64,000 nt of DNA, from assembly GCF_014642855.1 (NCBI RefSeq), contig NZ_BMJB01000001.1, forward strand, positions 558,001 to 622,000, in the 5' to 3' direction. Both the position numbers and the translations under genes were made by a program. The stretch comes from Edaphobacter acidisoli (GTDB taxonomy: Bacteria; Acidobacteriota; Terriglobia; Terriglobales; Acidobacteriaceae). Positions 52,469 to 61,446 of this stretch are shown here, piece by piece. Every line of letters begins with the position of its first letter. Position 1 is the stretch's first letter. The notes beneath the pieces are model-generated. The model had not been told where the DNA came from. It saw only the letters and a list, made by a program, of their open reading frames with translations, and did no database searches.

Positions 52469-55400
52469 TCAGTAGGAATATTTCAGGGCGAACTGGACGA
52501 TGCGTGGGTTAGTTGTTGTGTTCGTGATGAAGCCAAAAGAACTGGAAGAGAGCTCGGTGGATGGATTGCCGAAGTTTGCAGTGTTGGTCATGTTGAAGAA
52601 CTCCGCGCGAAACTGGAGATTGCCTAATTCTTTGACCGGGAACGTGCGGGTCGCAGCGAAGTCGATATTGCGCTGTGCAGGCCCGCGTATGTTGCCGACC
52701 CCACAGTTGCCGAAGAGTGTTGAGTTGGGATCGCCGCCTACGATGGGCGCGGTGGTAAATGCGGCAGAGTCGAAGTAGCCCTGAAGTAGCGAGAAGGTTG
52801 ATCCCGATGCCTTGAGTGGCGCTCCGGTGCATTCAGCGCGCGAGAAGCCTGCGATGTTTCCGTAGATGGAGCCCGCGCGCATGTCTGTAATTACGAGCGG
52901 AGTTCCAGATTCGGCGACGGCAACAATGGAGAACCCCCATCCGGATAAGAGTTGTCGTGCCAGCGCCATCTGTAGAGCGGGCCTGGGCAGTGCGTAGGTG
53001 AGACTCAATACTCCACGGTTAGCGCGGTCGAAGTTACCAAGACCGCGTGCCTGTCGAGGATTGGTCTGGTCGTTGGTGACGAAGCCTAGTTCGAAGTTCG
53101 AGAGCGCTCCGGAGTCGCTGGTTACGTTCAACTCCTTCGACCATGTGTAGCTGCCGAGGAATTCAAGACCATGACTCAGTCTTTGTGTGACGCTGGTCTG
53201 CAATGAATTGTAGGCTGCGCTGAATGCGGTTTTAACGATGTATGAGCCGGGCGCGATGCCTTCAAACGGCAGACGCTGAACGACGTTTTCCACGGTGTTG
53301 GTGGTGGCACCGTTGACCGGATTCGAAGGGCTTGCAAGCAGCGCTTGGTTGAACTCGGTCTGCCCGGTCAGGTGCGTCGACGCGGAGCCGACGTAGCCCA
53401 CCTCGAAGAGCGTGGAATGGCCGAGGCCATATTGAAGATTCAGGTTGTATTGCTGCACGTAAGAGTCGCGCAGGCGAGGCCATACCTCGGCGAGAAAGAG
53501 TCCGCCGCCGGGAACTCGCGGCAGGAAGAGTGGGAAACTGGCGGCTGGCGGCAGCGCGGGAACGTAGGGTTGCTGCAATGTTGCCGCGGCGTTTGCGGCA
53601 CCTGCTTGAAATTGATCAAACGCATAGGGCGGCTGTGCGACCGTGGTCTCGGCGACATCTCCTGATGTCCGGTTGTAGTAGATACCGTAGCCGGAACGCA
53701 GAAGAAGATGGTGCTGCTCAGAGAGTCGCAGCGAAAATCCAAGACGAGGAGATATGTCGGTGTACGGCGTGGACCAGAGCCCTCGTGTTCCGGAACGGAT
53801 GGCTCCGCCGGGAAGCGGGCCCTTGTAGTTCGCCGGCATAACGAAGCCGCTGAGAGACCCGTCATCTGGAACGGCCGCGGTTGCAATAGTGGGGTCGAAG
53901 GTTGGTAGGCGTCCTTGAATCTCTGAGGGGGCGCCGAAGATTTCGTAGCGTATGCCAGCGTTCACTGTAAGACGCTGGCTTATCTTGATGTCATCCTCCG
54001 CAAACCCTGCGTAGTCGGTGTAGCGTTCGTATTTGGGGAAGATGCCGGAGGATGCTGTCGCGGAAAAGACATTGCTGAATGCGCCGCCATTCTGAGCGGC
54101 ACTCTCTCCAAGGAGCAGGTCTGCAAAGGTGTTGATGGAAAGAAAGCCGTCTTCAACAAATGGAACGTTGACATCGACCTGATGACGCTTGAATTCGATA
54201 CCGGCACGCAGGGAGTGGCGGCCATGCGTGAAGGAGATGGTGTCTTGCCAGACATAGGTGTTGGTGTTCTGCCAATAGATCGGCTGGCCGGGCGTGCCGA
54301 TGGTGAACAGGCCATTGACGGCAATGCCTGGGATTTCGGGAAGCGGTCCGGGTGTTGCAATCCCAATGGACGCGGCGGCGATTGGCTGTTGGACTTTGTT
54401 GAACCCGTCGAAACGCATGTAGCCGAGACGCGCGATGTTGATCAGGCTGGCGTGGAACGCATGAGTGTCCGACAGAACAAACATCGTGTTCTGGTCTAAC
54501 TCGGATGTTCCCCAGCCTGGAATGTTTGGTCCGGAGCCAGCGAATGCTACGGTTGTTGGCGCGCGGGAATAGAAGAAACGACCCGACAACTGATTGACTG
54601 GAGACATTGCCTGATCAAGGTTGACGGTGAATTGGTCCTCGCGATATTGCGCGGGAATAGAGAAAGTGGATTCTCCAATAGGAATCTGCGAGTCTGTGGA
54701 AGGCAACAATGTTTGCGGGCTCGGGATTGCATACTTGCCACCGCTCGTTTTGTAGTTGAGCAGTGCAAGCGCGACTGGGTTGATATTGGACCCATCGCAT
54801 GCGATTTGCGTGCCACCCGCAGAGGTGAGGTAGCCGGGGTTGCCGGGATAATTGGCAGGGCAGAACTGTGCGCCGAGTGTTGCGGCGGAGCGATCCGACG
54901 TTAGCTGCGGCAGAATAGCGGTCTGCAACGAACCAGACGCGTCCCCGTCGCGCTGGGTCGTGCCCTGATAGCCGAAGAAGAAAAATGTTTTGTTGTGGCG
55001 AATGGGTCCGCCAAGTGTGCCGCCAAACTGGTTTTGTTTGAGCACGGGGCGGGGTTGGGCATTCATCTTTGCAAAGAAGTCATTGGCGTTCAGCATGTCG
55101 TTGCGGAAGAACTCCCACAGGGAGCCGTGAATCTGGTTTGTTCCCGATTTGCTAATGACGTCTACGTTGGCTCCGGAGCCGCGACCGTACGCCGCATCGT
55201 AGCCGCCTGTCTGTACGTTGAATTCCTGAATGACATCGGGTGCTGGGATGGCCAAACCTACCTCAGATTGATAGCCCGAAGCGGAGTTCTGCGAAAGATT
55301 GTTGGCGTCGATGCCATTGAACTGGAAGTTATTGACTGTTGTGCCTCCGCCGTTTGCACTGACGTTCTGGTTATTGCGGCCAAGGCTGGCGGCATTGGGA

Positions 55401-55906
55401 ATCTCCACTACGACTCCGGGAGAGAGCGCGAGAATCTGAGTGTAGTTTCGGTTGGCGAGCGGCAGAGCTTTGATTGTGGACTCGTCGACGACTCGACCCA
55501 GCGATGTCGTTTGCGGTTGGGTGACATCCACGTCTACGACGATGTCGACTTTGCCGGGGGGCAGGTGGAAGGAGACGCTGGTCACTTCACCGACGATGAC
55601 CGGAATGCCGCGCTTCGCGCCATGATCGAATCCGTCGGCTTGAACCAGCACGGAATATGTTCCAGGGGAGAGATACGGGAGGCGAAAGTCTCCACGCGCG
55701 TCGACTGAAACCGATCGGGAAAGATGCGTCTGTTCGTTCAGAACGTCAATGCTTGCCTTTGTGATGACTGCGCCGGATGAGTCGTAGAGTGTGCCTGCAA
55801 TTGCACCTGTTGCTGCATCCTGCGCGTGGGCTGTCGCTGTTGCGCATAGAGCAGCAGCGACAAGAAGTATCCGAATCTCCTGTCTGAGTATCTTCACTGG
55901 ACTCAC
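52469..55906 (-). CDS. TonB-dependent receptor, Oar-like
   Basis: A 1145-residue outer-membrane receptor. The signal (ILLVAAALCATATAHAQDAA) is followed by a carboxypeptidase-regulatory-like domain (about 30-115: GAIAGTLYDSSGAVITKASI), a plug (DESTIKALPLANRNYTQILA; NVSANGGGTTVNNFQFNGID) and a large barrel ending ALKYSY. This is the Oar/acidobacterial type, often annotated as importers of carbohydrates or peptides. No TonB box or SusD partner is recognisable. A gap of 161 bases to the nucleotidyltransferase gene may hold its promoter. Confidence 0.93.
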   Translation of the reverse strand: MSPVKILRQEIRILLVAAALCATATAHAQDAATGAIAGTLYDSSGAVITKASIDVLNEQTHLSRSVSVDARGDFRLPYLSPGTYSVLVQADGFDHGAKRGIPVIVGEVTSVSFHLPPGKVDIVVDVDVTQPQTTSLGRVVDESTIKALPLANRNYTQILALSPGVVVEIPNAASLGRNNQNVSANGGGTTVNNFQFNGIDANNLSQNSASGYQSEVGLAIPAPDVIQEFNVQTGGYDAAYGRGSGANVDVISKSGTNQIHGSLWEFFRNDMLNANDFFAKMNAQPRPVLKQNQFGGTLGGPIRHNKTFFFFGYQGTTQRDGDASGSLQTAILPQLTSDRSAATLGAQFCPANYPGNPGYLTSAGGTQIACDGSNINPVALALLNYKTSGGKYAIPSPQTLLPSTDSQIPIGESTFSIPAQYREDQFTVNLDQAMSPVNQLSGRFFYSRAPTTVAFAGSGPNIPGWGTSELDQNTMFVLSDTHAFHASLINIARLGYMRFDGFNKVQQPIAAASIGIATPGPLPEIPGIAVNGLFTIGTPGQPIYWQNTNTYVWQDTISFTHGRHSLRAGIEFKRHQVDVNVPFVEDGFLSINTFADLLLGESAAQNGGAFSNVFSATASSGIFPKYERYTDYAGFAEDDIKISQRLTVNAGIRYEIFGAPSEIQGRLPTFDPTIATAAVPDDGSLSGFVMPANYKGPLPGGAIRSGTRGLWSTPYTDISPRLGFSLRLSEQHHLLLRSGYGIYYNRTSGDVAETTVAQPPYAFDQFQAGAANAAATLQQPYVPALPPAASFPLFLPRVPGGGLFLAEVWPRLRDSYVQQYNLNLQYGLGHSTLFEVGYVGSASTHLTGQTEFNQALLASPSNPVNGATTNTVENVVQRLPFEGIAPGSYIVKTAFSAAYNSLQTSVTQRLSHGLEFLGSYTWSKELNVTSDSGALSNFELGFVTNDQTNPRQARGLGNFDRANRGVLSLTYALPRPALQMALARQLLSGWGFSIVAVAESGTPLVITDMRAGSIYGNIAGFSRAECTGAPLKASGSTFSLLQGYFDSAAFTTAPIVGGDPNSTLFGNCGVGNIRGPAQRNIDFAATRTFPVKELGNLQFRAEFFNMTNTANFGNPSTELSSSSFGFITNTTTNPRIVQFALKYSY

Positions 55907-56067
55907 CTTGAGCAGATATGCCTGCTAACGAAGCAAGTGTAGGAAGATATGGCGCTCGTGGTTGTCAGCAAATTGTCCAAATTTAGTCATGTTTTGATGC
56001 GCTGATTGTTCGCGAAGCGGAAAGCGCACAGATGGGTACACCGTCGAAGCGAGCGCTTCAGTTGGGC

Positions 56068-57354
56068 CTACTTTTCAGCAGAAGGAAGAAGATTGTGAAT
56101 TGACTGAGCGGCCAGCAGTCGTTTCCAACGCGACAACTCGATCATGTAACGCAAGTCTTCGACCAGGTGAAAGCGGAGACGGAAGAGCGTGAATCGAGCC
56201 TGGTAGAGCGCACGGCGCATCCGCTTCCACAAACTTTCGTTCTGCTCAGCCAGAGTAATCTGCGGCACTTTGCGCGGCGGGATGAGTCTATGGCGTCTCT
56301 TCACAAGCCATTGTATGTCTCCGCGCCCCAATTCCCCTTCGAGCAGCAGATACAGTTTGGTCCCTGGGAATTTTGAGAGGCAGGCACCATGCCCGTAGCA
56401 GTCGGCCCATAACTTTACGCCCGCAGGCAGGCAGTCAAGTGTCCATTTATTGAGCTGATCGGGAGCACGGCCACCAAAGAAGCGGCGCGACAGCAGGGTC
56501 GCCAAACCTATTGCTATCGCAGCGTCCCGCGTTGCCTGAGAGCGCTCGCGCACGCTCTCCCAAAGTGTTGAGTTATGTTCGTGTGTAGACACGAAACGCA
56601 TATATTCGAGCAGCCACGAAAGACGAGTGCAGGGACTGCGCAGATGCGAAAGGATGTGCAGCGCTTGGATGATGAACTGATCTTCTGGAGCAAAGACAGG
56701 AAAGCTACGTCCATGCCATGTGCGCTGGACGATCCTGGCAAGCTGCGCATCGCACAGCAGCCAGCGCGGTGATCCTACACGTGCAAAGTGCAGTTCCACC
56801 CGGCGCTCTGGTCGCGGTTTGTAGTGGTCTTCTGTGCGCGCTGGTTTCGAAGCGCCTGCTTTGAACTCCCACGCGGATGCTGATTCCACGGACTGCACGT
56901 ATCCAGCGGCGGTTAGAATGCTCCGGCAGCACCCCAGATATTTCTCATCGACTAAAAAGTCGAAATCGAGCTGATTGCGCAGAGCAGAATCGGGGCAGTA
57001 GTCCGGTGCAAGGGTGAACCCCTTTGCGTTGGCGTATCGTATGCCAGCTTGAACGAATGCGCAGTTGATGGCAATGAACTCTTCCATGAGAGCGCTGTTA
57101 CGTCTTCGGTTGTCGGCTAGGTTTTGCTGGAACTTCGCGATGGTTATTGGCGGCAAGGAATCTTCGATGCCCAGCGTCTGCAGTCGATCGAGAAAGTACA
57201 GTGTCATGCCGCTAGCGATGAGCCAAAGATATGCTCGTTCCCAATCCTTGCGGCTGAACGCGGAGAGCCGGGCTCTGGAGCGTTCCACTGAATCGGTGAA
57301 GCTTGCAATGACGGCGTCCGCAATTCTTTCATCAACCGAGATGCTCCAACCCAT
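56068..57354 (-). CDS. Uncharacterised nucleotidyltransferase-family protein
   Basis: A 428-residue, mostly helical protein of the NTP_transf_5 type. The likely catalytic segment is QLDFDFLVDEKYLGCCRSIL (about 127-146) with two Asp residues spaced as in pol-beta-fold transferases, and KPRPERRVELHFA downstream. These proteins appear in polysaccharide and lasso-peptide gene clusters, where the chemistry is poorly known. It lies 19 bases behind the cytochrome c lipoprotein gene and before the TonB receptor gene. Confidence 0.72.
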   Translation of the reverse strand: MGWSISVDERIADAVIASFTDSVERSRARLSAFSRKDWERAYLWLIASGMTLYFLDRLQTLGIEDSLPPITIAKFQQNLADNRRRNSALMEEFIAINCAFVQAGIRYANAKGFTLAPDYCPDSALRNQLDFDFLVDEKYLGCCRSILTAAGYVQSVESASAWEFKAGASKPARTEDHYKPRPERRVELHFARVGSPRWLLCDAQLARIVQRTWHGRSFPVFAPEDQFIIQALHILSHLRSPCTRLSWLLEYMRFVSTHEHNSTLWESVRERSQATRDAAIAIGLATLLSRRFFGGRAPDQLNKWTLDCLPAGVKLWADCYGHGACLSKFPGTKLYLLLEGELGRGDIQWLVKRRHRLIPPRKVPQITLAEQNESLWKRMRRALYQARFTLFRLRFHLVEDLRYMIELSRWKRLLAAQSIHNLLPSAEK

Positions 57355-57372
57355 GACGTTCTCCTAGTGCAT

Positions 57373-57843
57373 TTAGTGGCTGTATACCTCTGGCTCCCCT
57401 AAGCTGCCGGCAGGAGGAAGGTGCCTGAGAAAGAGCACGATCGACCACATCTCATCATCATTAAGAGTGCCTTTTGATGCGGGCATGCCTGAAGGGGCGA
57501 TGCCGTTTTCGACGATCCATTTCAACTGACCGTCGGTGTAACTTTGCACCTCGGGAGAAGCCAGCGATGGCAGCGGTGGAGACATCTGGTCGGCAAACGG
57601 CACGCCCGTACCTTGACCGTCGAGTCCGTGGCATACGGTACAGTAGTGCCCGAACGCCTCTTTGCCATCGGCAAGATTCTCAGTTGTAAGCGGGATCGGA
57701 TTCTGTGCCGACTTGTTGCCCACGGTGATATGGTGTTTCACTTCATGCACCACATAGCGTTCGACTCGATTCGGCGGGCTTACTTTGCAACCTGTGAGCA
57801 GCATGGCTGCGACGAGAATGATCAGATGGCAGCGAGCACGCAT
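57373..57843 (-). CDS. Cytochrome c lipoprotein
   Basis: A 156-residue class I cytochrome c. Lipobox LLTGC (Cys19) anchors it in a membrane. Haem binds at C67-x2-C70-H71 (CTVCH); the axial Met is probably in APSGMPAS. A characteristic QMSPPLPSL segment lies between. It is 5 bases from the CuA-protein gene, and the two probably exchange electrons. Confidence 0.92.
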   Translation of the reverse strand: MRARCHLIILVAAMLLTGCKVSPPNRVERYVVHEVKHHITVGNKSAQNPIPLTTENLADGKEAFGHYCTVCHGLDGQGTGVPFADQMSPPLPSLASPEVQSYTDGQLKWIVENGIAPSGMPASKGTLNDDEMWSIVLFLRHLPPAGSLGEPEVYSH

Positions 57844-57847
57844 CGAC

Positions 57848-58213
57848 TCACTCCGTTACATGCAGCGTCAGCTTCATCGACCCATGTCCCGATCCACAAA
57901 ATACAGAGCACTGGCCGATGAACGTTCCTGTTTGCTGTGGCGTGAACGTGACTTCGGCTGACTTTCCCTTCTTTGCCTTAATGTCGATGCTCAGCTCTTT
58001 AAACTTCAGCCCATGACCTACATCCTGGCTGGTCAAAACCAATACGACGGGCACTCCCTTTTTCAGGGTGATGTCCGCGGGAATGAACTGAAAGCGCTTT
58101 GCTACAACCTCAACCCGCTGAGGCTGATCTTGTGCGCACGCGGACAATGGAAGGATCGACGAAAATATTAGCGCCACTGCAATTACGGCGAGTAAGGCGA
58201 ATTTGGGTCTCAT
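57848..58213 (-). CDS. Exported CuA-type (cytochrome oxidase subunit II-like) cupredoxin
   Basis: A 121-residue periplasmic protein with a signal ending near SACAQ (about 28). The copper site has His67 (VGHGLKF) and the full C-x3-C-x3-H-x2-M pattern: Cys102, Cys106, His110, Met113 in GQCSVFCGSGHGSM. This is the binuclear CuA motif of COX II, without COX II membrane helices or a catalytic COX I subunit nearby. It probably carries electrons between the two cytochromes encoded on either side. Confidence 0.9.
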   Translation of the reverse strand: MRPKFALLAVIAVALIFSSILPLSACAQDQPQRVEVVAKRFQFIPADITLKKGVPVVLVLTSQDVGHGLKFKELSIDIKAKKGKSAEVTFTPQQTGTFIGQCSVFCGSGHGSMKLTLHVTE

Positions 58214-58257
58214 GCAGGTTCTCCCGAATATGTCTAAATGTGCTCTGTATTTGGCCT

Positions 58258-58605
58258 TTATGGGGACAAATAGCGCAGGATGTCTTGTGCGTCTTGTTCA
58301 CTCAGCGAGGCGCGCACGCGCATGTGCATCACGATTGTTCCCGTGATTCGCGGAGATAGCTGCTCCGGCGTCGTGTGGCAACGGCCGCAATTTGCACGGA
58401 ATTTTTCCTCCCCCGGATCGGGCACGGCTTTAGCTGCGCTCGCTTGGTGCAAGCTTTTGGGTTTCGATGACGAGGAGTTGTTCGAATGCGTCTGAGCAAA
58501 CACACTTCCAGATACAGACACTGCTGCGATGCCAACAGAGAGCGCGAGCCTTGCTAGCCATGCGTGCATTATGCGCTGAATCATCTTCATCGTTTGCCTC
58601 GCCAC
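58258..58605 (-). CDS. Small periplasmic cytochrome c
   Basis: A 115-residue protein with a signal segment (LALSVGIAAVSVSGSVFAQ), a Ser/Lys-rich linker and a haem site C73-x2-C76-H77 (CGRCH). The following domain is only about 38 residues, ending QDILRYLSP; candidate axial methionines are in IVMHMRV. It overlaps the upstream porin-like gene by 19 bases. Confidence 0.88.
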   Translation of the reverse strand: MARQTMKMIQRIMHAWLARLALSVGIAAVSVSGSVFAQTHSNNSSSSKPKSLHQASAAKAVPDPGEEKFRANCGRCHTTPEQLSPRITGTIVMHMRVRASLSEQDAQDILRYLSP

Positions 58606-59663
58606 ATGGGAAATAGAAAACGGTATGTCAGGGCTACGTCCCAGATATTTGCATTGCCTGTCGATGAGAACTTTCGCGAATAACTTGTTGTGAAACGGAC
58701 TTCGTTGGGCAGGTGATATATGAATCCAAAGTCTGCCTGTTTCGTGTCGGCTGACGGGAGGCCATCGCCCGGGCCGGGACTGTTGCGGAAGACTTGCTGG
58801 ATGCGAAAGAGTGGCTCCAGACGGCCTATCAGGCTTTCACGGCCTCTCCACTGCGAGAGCCGGTATCCACTCTCCAGCCAGTAGCCTTGCGCATGTGGAT
58901 CGTGTGCGTATTCGGAGCGCACCTGTAAGGGCACTCTCCAGGGCTGCCACCAAAAATGTGCGCCGATGGAATTGTAGTGCGTGTTCTGGAGGAAGCGGGC
59001 GTAGGAGGTCCCAAGTTCGATCCGCGTTGAGGGGAAGTAGAAGTCAATCCGGTCCCCAGCAGAGCGTGCAGATTGAAACTGCGGTACACCGCTGAGCGCG
59101 GAAGAGTAGCCGACATAGTCGACGTGTACGGCATTGCCCGCATAGAGCACGCCGCGCAACATTGCCCCATCGCTTGAACCGGTCGTTCGCGTGCCGATGG
59201 GGGTGATGAGCGGCGCGTCCTGAAAGTTCTGCATCCAAATTGGCGTGAGCCGCTCGTTGTAGGTGCCGAAGGGTGTGAGGAATCTGCCAACTACCAGCGT
59301 CAAGTTCGGAGTGGCTAGATAGTCTAGCTGCAGATACTGCGTTGATTTGAAGAAGGTGCCTTCATAGGGACCACTGGTTCCGTTCTTGCGCCCGACAAAC
59401 TCGCGGAAGTCGAATCGAGACTCCGCCAGCAGGTGTGTGCCGATTGGTGCGGCGACCAGCGGAGCTACAACCGGTTGGACGAAGTGAGCGCCTGTGTTTG
59501 TGCTGTCGAGAAAGCCGATGCCGCCCGAGATGATTGGTGTGTACTGAGCAATGGCGAGCGCGTGGAGCAGAAACAATGCTCCCATGAGCCAGAGCTGTTT
59601 TATCCATCGCCAGCGGTACCGCGTTCTGCTTGCAGCGAGTGATTGTATAGTCAGTTCATCCAC
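58587..59663 (-). CDS. Predicted porin-like outer-membrane protein
   Basis: A 358-residue protein with a signal segment (LWLMGALFLLHALAIAQ) and beta-barrel features: repeated aromatic-rich strands (STQYLQLDYLATPNLTLVVG; VPLQVRSEYAHDPHAQGYWL) and a last strand WDVALTYRFLF. It opens the minus-strand run, followed by two cytochromes and the CuA protein. With these it could form an electron conduit or a pore for a redox substrate; this is inference from position only. Confidence 0.65.
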   Translation of the reverse strand: MDELTIQSLAASRTRYRWRWIKQLWLMGALFLLHALAIAQYTPIISGGIGFLDSTNTGAHFVQPVVAPLVAAPIGTHLLAESRFDFREFVGRKNGTSGPYEGTFFKSTQYLQLDYLATPNLTLVVGRFLTPFGTYNERLTPIWMQNFQDAPLITPIGTRTTGSSDGAMLRGVLYAGNAVHVDYVGYSSALSGVPQFQSARSAGDRIDFYFPSTRIELGTSYARFLQNTHYNSIGAHFWWQPWRVPLQVRSEYAHDPHAQGYWLESGYRLSQWRGRESLIGRLEPLFRIQQVFRNSPGPGDGLPSADTKQADFGFIYHLPNEVRFTTSYSRKFSSTGNANIWDVALTYRFLFPMWRGKR

Positions 59664-59863
59664 ACCCTTACGCTAGCAACGAGTGAGTGATGAAATGTCA
59701 GTGGTCTGTCTGGATCATGTCATGGGTTTGTAACTGGGCTGAATAGGTACTACGGCTGGACAACTCACAAGGGGCCGACTCAAAAACTGATTACGTCAAG
59801 GGGAGATGAATCATCGCTTCGCCTGGCGCTAACAAGAGGAACTAGTCCACAATCCGTCTAACC

Positions 59864-60613
59864 TTAAACCTGACCGACGCCACCGTCTACCATCAGATCC
59901 GCTCCGGTCACATATGAGCTCTGCTCGGAACCCAGAAAGACAGCTGCATTGGCGATTTCCACGGCCTGCGCAAGGCGGTTGATCGGGATCATGTTCAGGT
60001 ACATCTTTACAACTTCGTCTCGTCCGTGCTCTTCCGACTGTGAATCCAGGATAGGGGTATCGGTAACGCCGGGACTCAGAACATTGACACGTATACCGCT
60101 GTCCTTGAACTCAGCAGCCCATGTGCGAGCATAGGAGCGCATCGCCGCCTTAGTCGCAGCGTAGGCTGTATGGTTCGGAATGCCCATGACATGCATTGCA
60201 GAGCCGACCAAGATGATCGAGCCGCCGCGACTCATCAACGGCAATAGCTTCTGCACCAGGAAGACCGGAGCACGTGCCATAAGATTGAATGTCCTATCGA
60301 AATGTTCGGGCGTGATACTTGCTAGCGGCGCCTGCTCCGTAAAGCCCGCATTGGACACGATGATGTCCACGACGCCCTTTCCTGTCTTCACCGCCGCAGC
60401 GATGCGATCGATATCTGCAAGTTGTGAAAGATCTCCTGCTATGGCCGCGACGTTCCTGCCGATCGCAGACACAGCCCTATCCAGTTCTGCTTGCCGGCGT
60501 GCCGTGATGAAAACGTATGCTCCTTCGTCGACAAACCGCTTCGCTGTGGCCAAACCAATTCCACTGTTGCCGCCCGTGACGACTGCTACCTTACCTTCGA
60601 GTACACCCATCAA
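59864..60613 (-). CDS. Short-chain dehydrogenase/reductase
   Basis: A 249-residue classical SDR. The cofactor motif is TGGNSGIGLATAKRF (TGxxxGIG), followed by SNAGFT, the catalytic Ser in VGSAMH, and YAATKAA with the Tyr-x3-Lys pair. The residue pattern after the second strand (TARRQAEL) favours NADP(H). It is divergent from the TetR gene, the usual position for a target of such a repressor. Confidence 0.93.
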   Translation of the reverse strand: MMGVLEGKVAVVTGGNSGIGLATAKRFVDEGAYVFITARRQAELDRAVSAIGRNVAAIAGDLSQLADIDRIAAAVKTGKGVVDIIVSNAGFTEQAPLASITPEHFDRTFNLMARAPVFLVQKLLPLMSRGGSIILVGSAMHVMGIPNHTAYAATKAAMRSYARTWAAEFKDSGIRVNVLSPGVTDTPILDSQSEEHGRDEVVKMYLNMIPINRLAQAVEIANAAVFLGSEQSSYVTGADLMVDGGVGQV

Positions 60614-60659
60614 GTTCTCCTTTTTGTAAACCGTGCATCACGGCTGCCTTCCCGCCGCG

Positions 60660-60701
60660 CGATATTATGCAATGATCACTACGCATTATCGAACAATCAT
60701 T
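60660..60701. promoter_or_regulatory. Possible TetR operator region
   Basis: In the 147-base gap between the SDR and TetR genes, two imperfect inverted repeats overlap: CGATA-TT-ATGC (60660-60670) against GCAT-TATCG (60683-60691), and AATGAT (60671-60676) against ATCATT (60696-60701). The region is AT-rich and placed for control of both promoters. The family of the binding protein is inferred from position. Confidence 0.35.
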
Positions 60702-60760
60702 ACAGATGTGGGCGGAATGCATCGGATTCACAAATTCCCAATCTAAAATGAAAAAACTCT

Positions 60761-61366
60761 ATGAAGACCTCAGCGAAACTCGGAAGACCGGCTGCGTTCA
60801 ACAAAAAGATCGCTTTGGATATCGCTATGCGGCTCTTTTGGGAACGGGGTTATGAGGGGACATCGATGGCGGACCTCTCTCTGGCTATGGGCATCCACCC
60901 ATCGAGCATCTACGCCGCCTTCGGTAACAAACAGGAGCTCTTTGCGCTTGCCGCCAAACGGTACGCTGACGTGCCAGCGCAATATATGGTGAAAGCACTC
61001 GAGCAGCCTACGCTGCGAGACTTCATTCTCGCTGCATTCGACAACACGGTTGAGTTCCTTGGTTCAAAAGAGCATCCTTCCAGTTGCTTCACGCTCACTG
61101 GTGCTATCTCCTGCGGTACGGATACGGAACCTGCAAAAGCCTTGATGCAAAAGATGCGCCTGCAAAACGAGGCGGCCATCAAAGCCCGCCTCCTCAAGGC
61201 TCGAAAAGCTGGAGAGTTTCCACCAGAAGAGAATGTCGACGACTATACGAGGTATCTCTCTTCACTGCTAAGCGGTCTGGCTATTCAGGCCGCGAACGGT
61301 TCAACTAGAGCTGAATTGAAGCGCACGGCGGAGGTCGCGATCAGACACTTGGGTCTTGAAAGATAA
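60761..61366 (+). CDS. TetR-family transcriptional regulator
   Basis: A 201-residue repressor. The N-terminal HTH is in YEGTSMADLSLAMGIHPSSI, YAAFGNKQELF; the C-terminal ligand domain resembles the TetR_C_16/YcdC-like group (KEHPSSCFTLTGAISCGTDT). It probably controls the divergent SDR gene. Confidence 0.92.
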   Translation: MKTSAKLGRPAAFNKKIALDIAMRLFWERGYEGTSMADLSLAMGIHPSSIYAAFGNKQELFALAAKRYADVPAQYMVKALEQPTLRDFILAAFDNTVEFLGSKEHPSSCFTLTGAISCGTDTEPAKALMQKMRLQNEAAIKARLLKARKAGEFPPEENVDDYTRYLSSLLSGLAIQAANGSTRAELKRTAEVAIRHLGLER

Positions 61367-61446
61367 GCTATTAGAGCTGTGGCGTCCCAGAAACACTGAC
61401 TGTCATAAGAGGTCTGCACTCGAATCAGTGACGGAGCGGCGACTTA

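Noticed and set aside
55907-56067. A 20-codon frame starting ATGACTAAATTTGGACAATT as a RiPP precursor between the TonB and nucleotidyltransferase genes
   Set aside because: No ribosome site, no leader-core pattern and a very short length; nothing separates it from chance.
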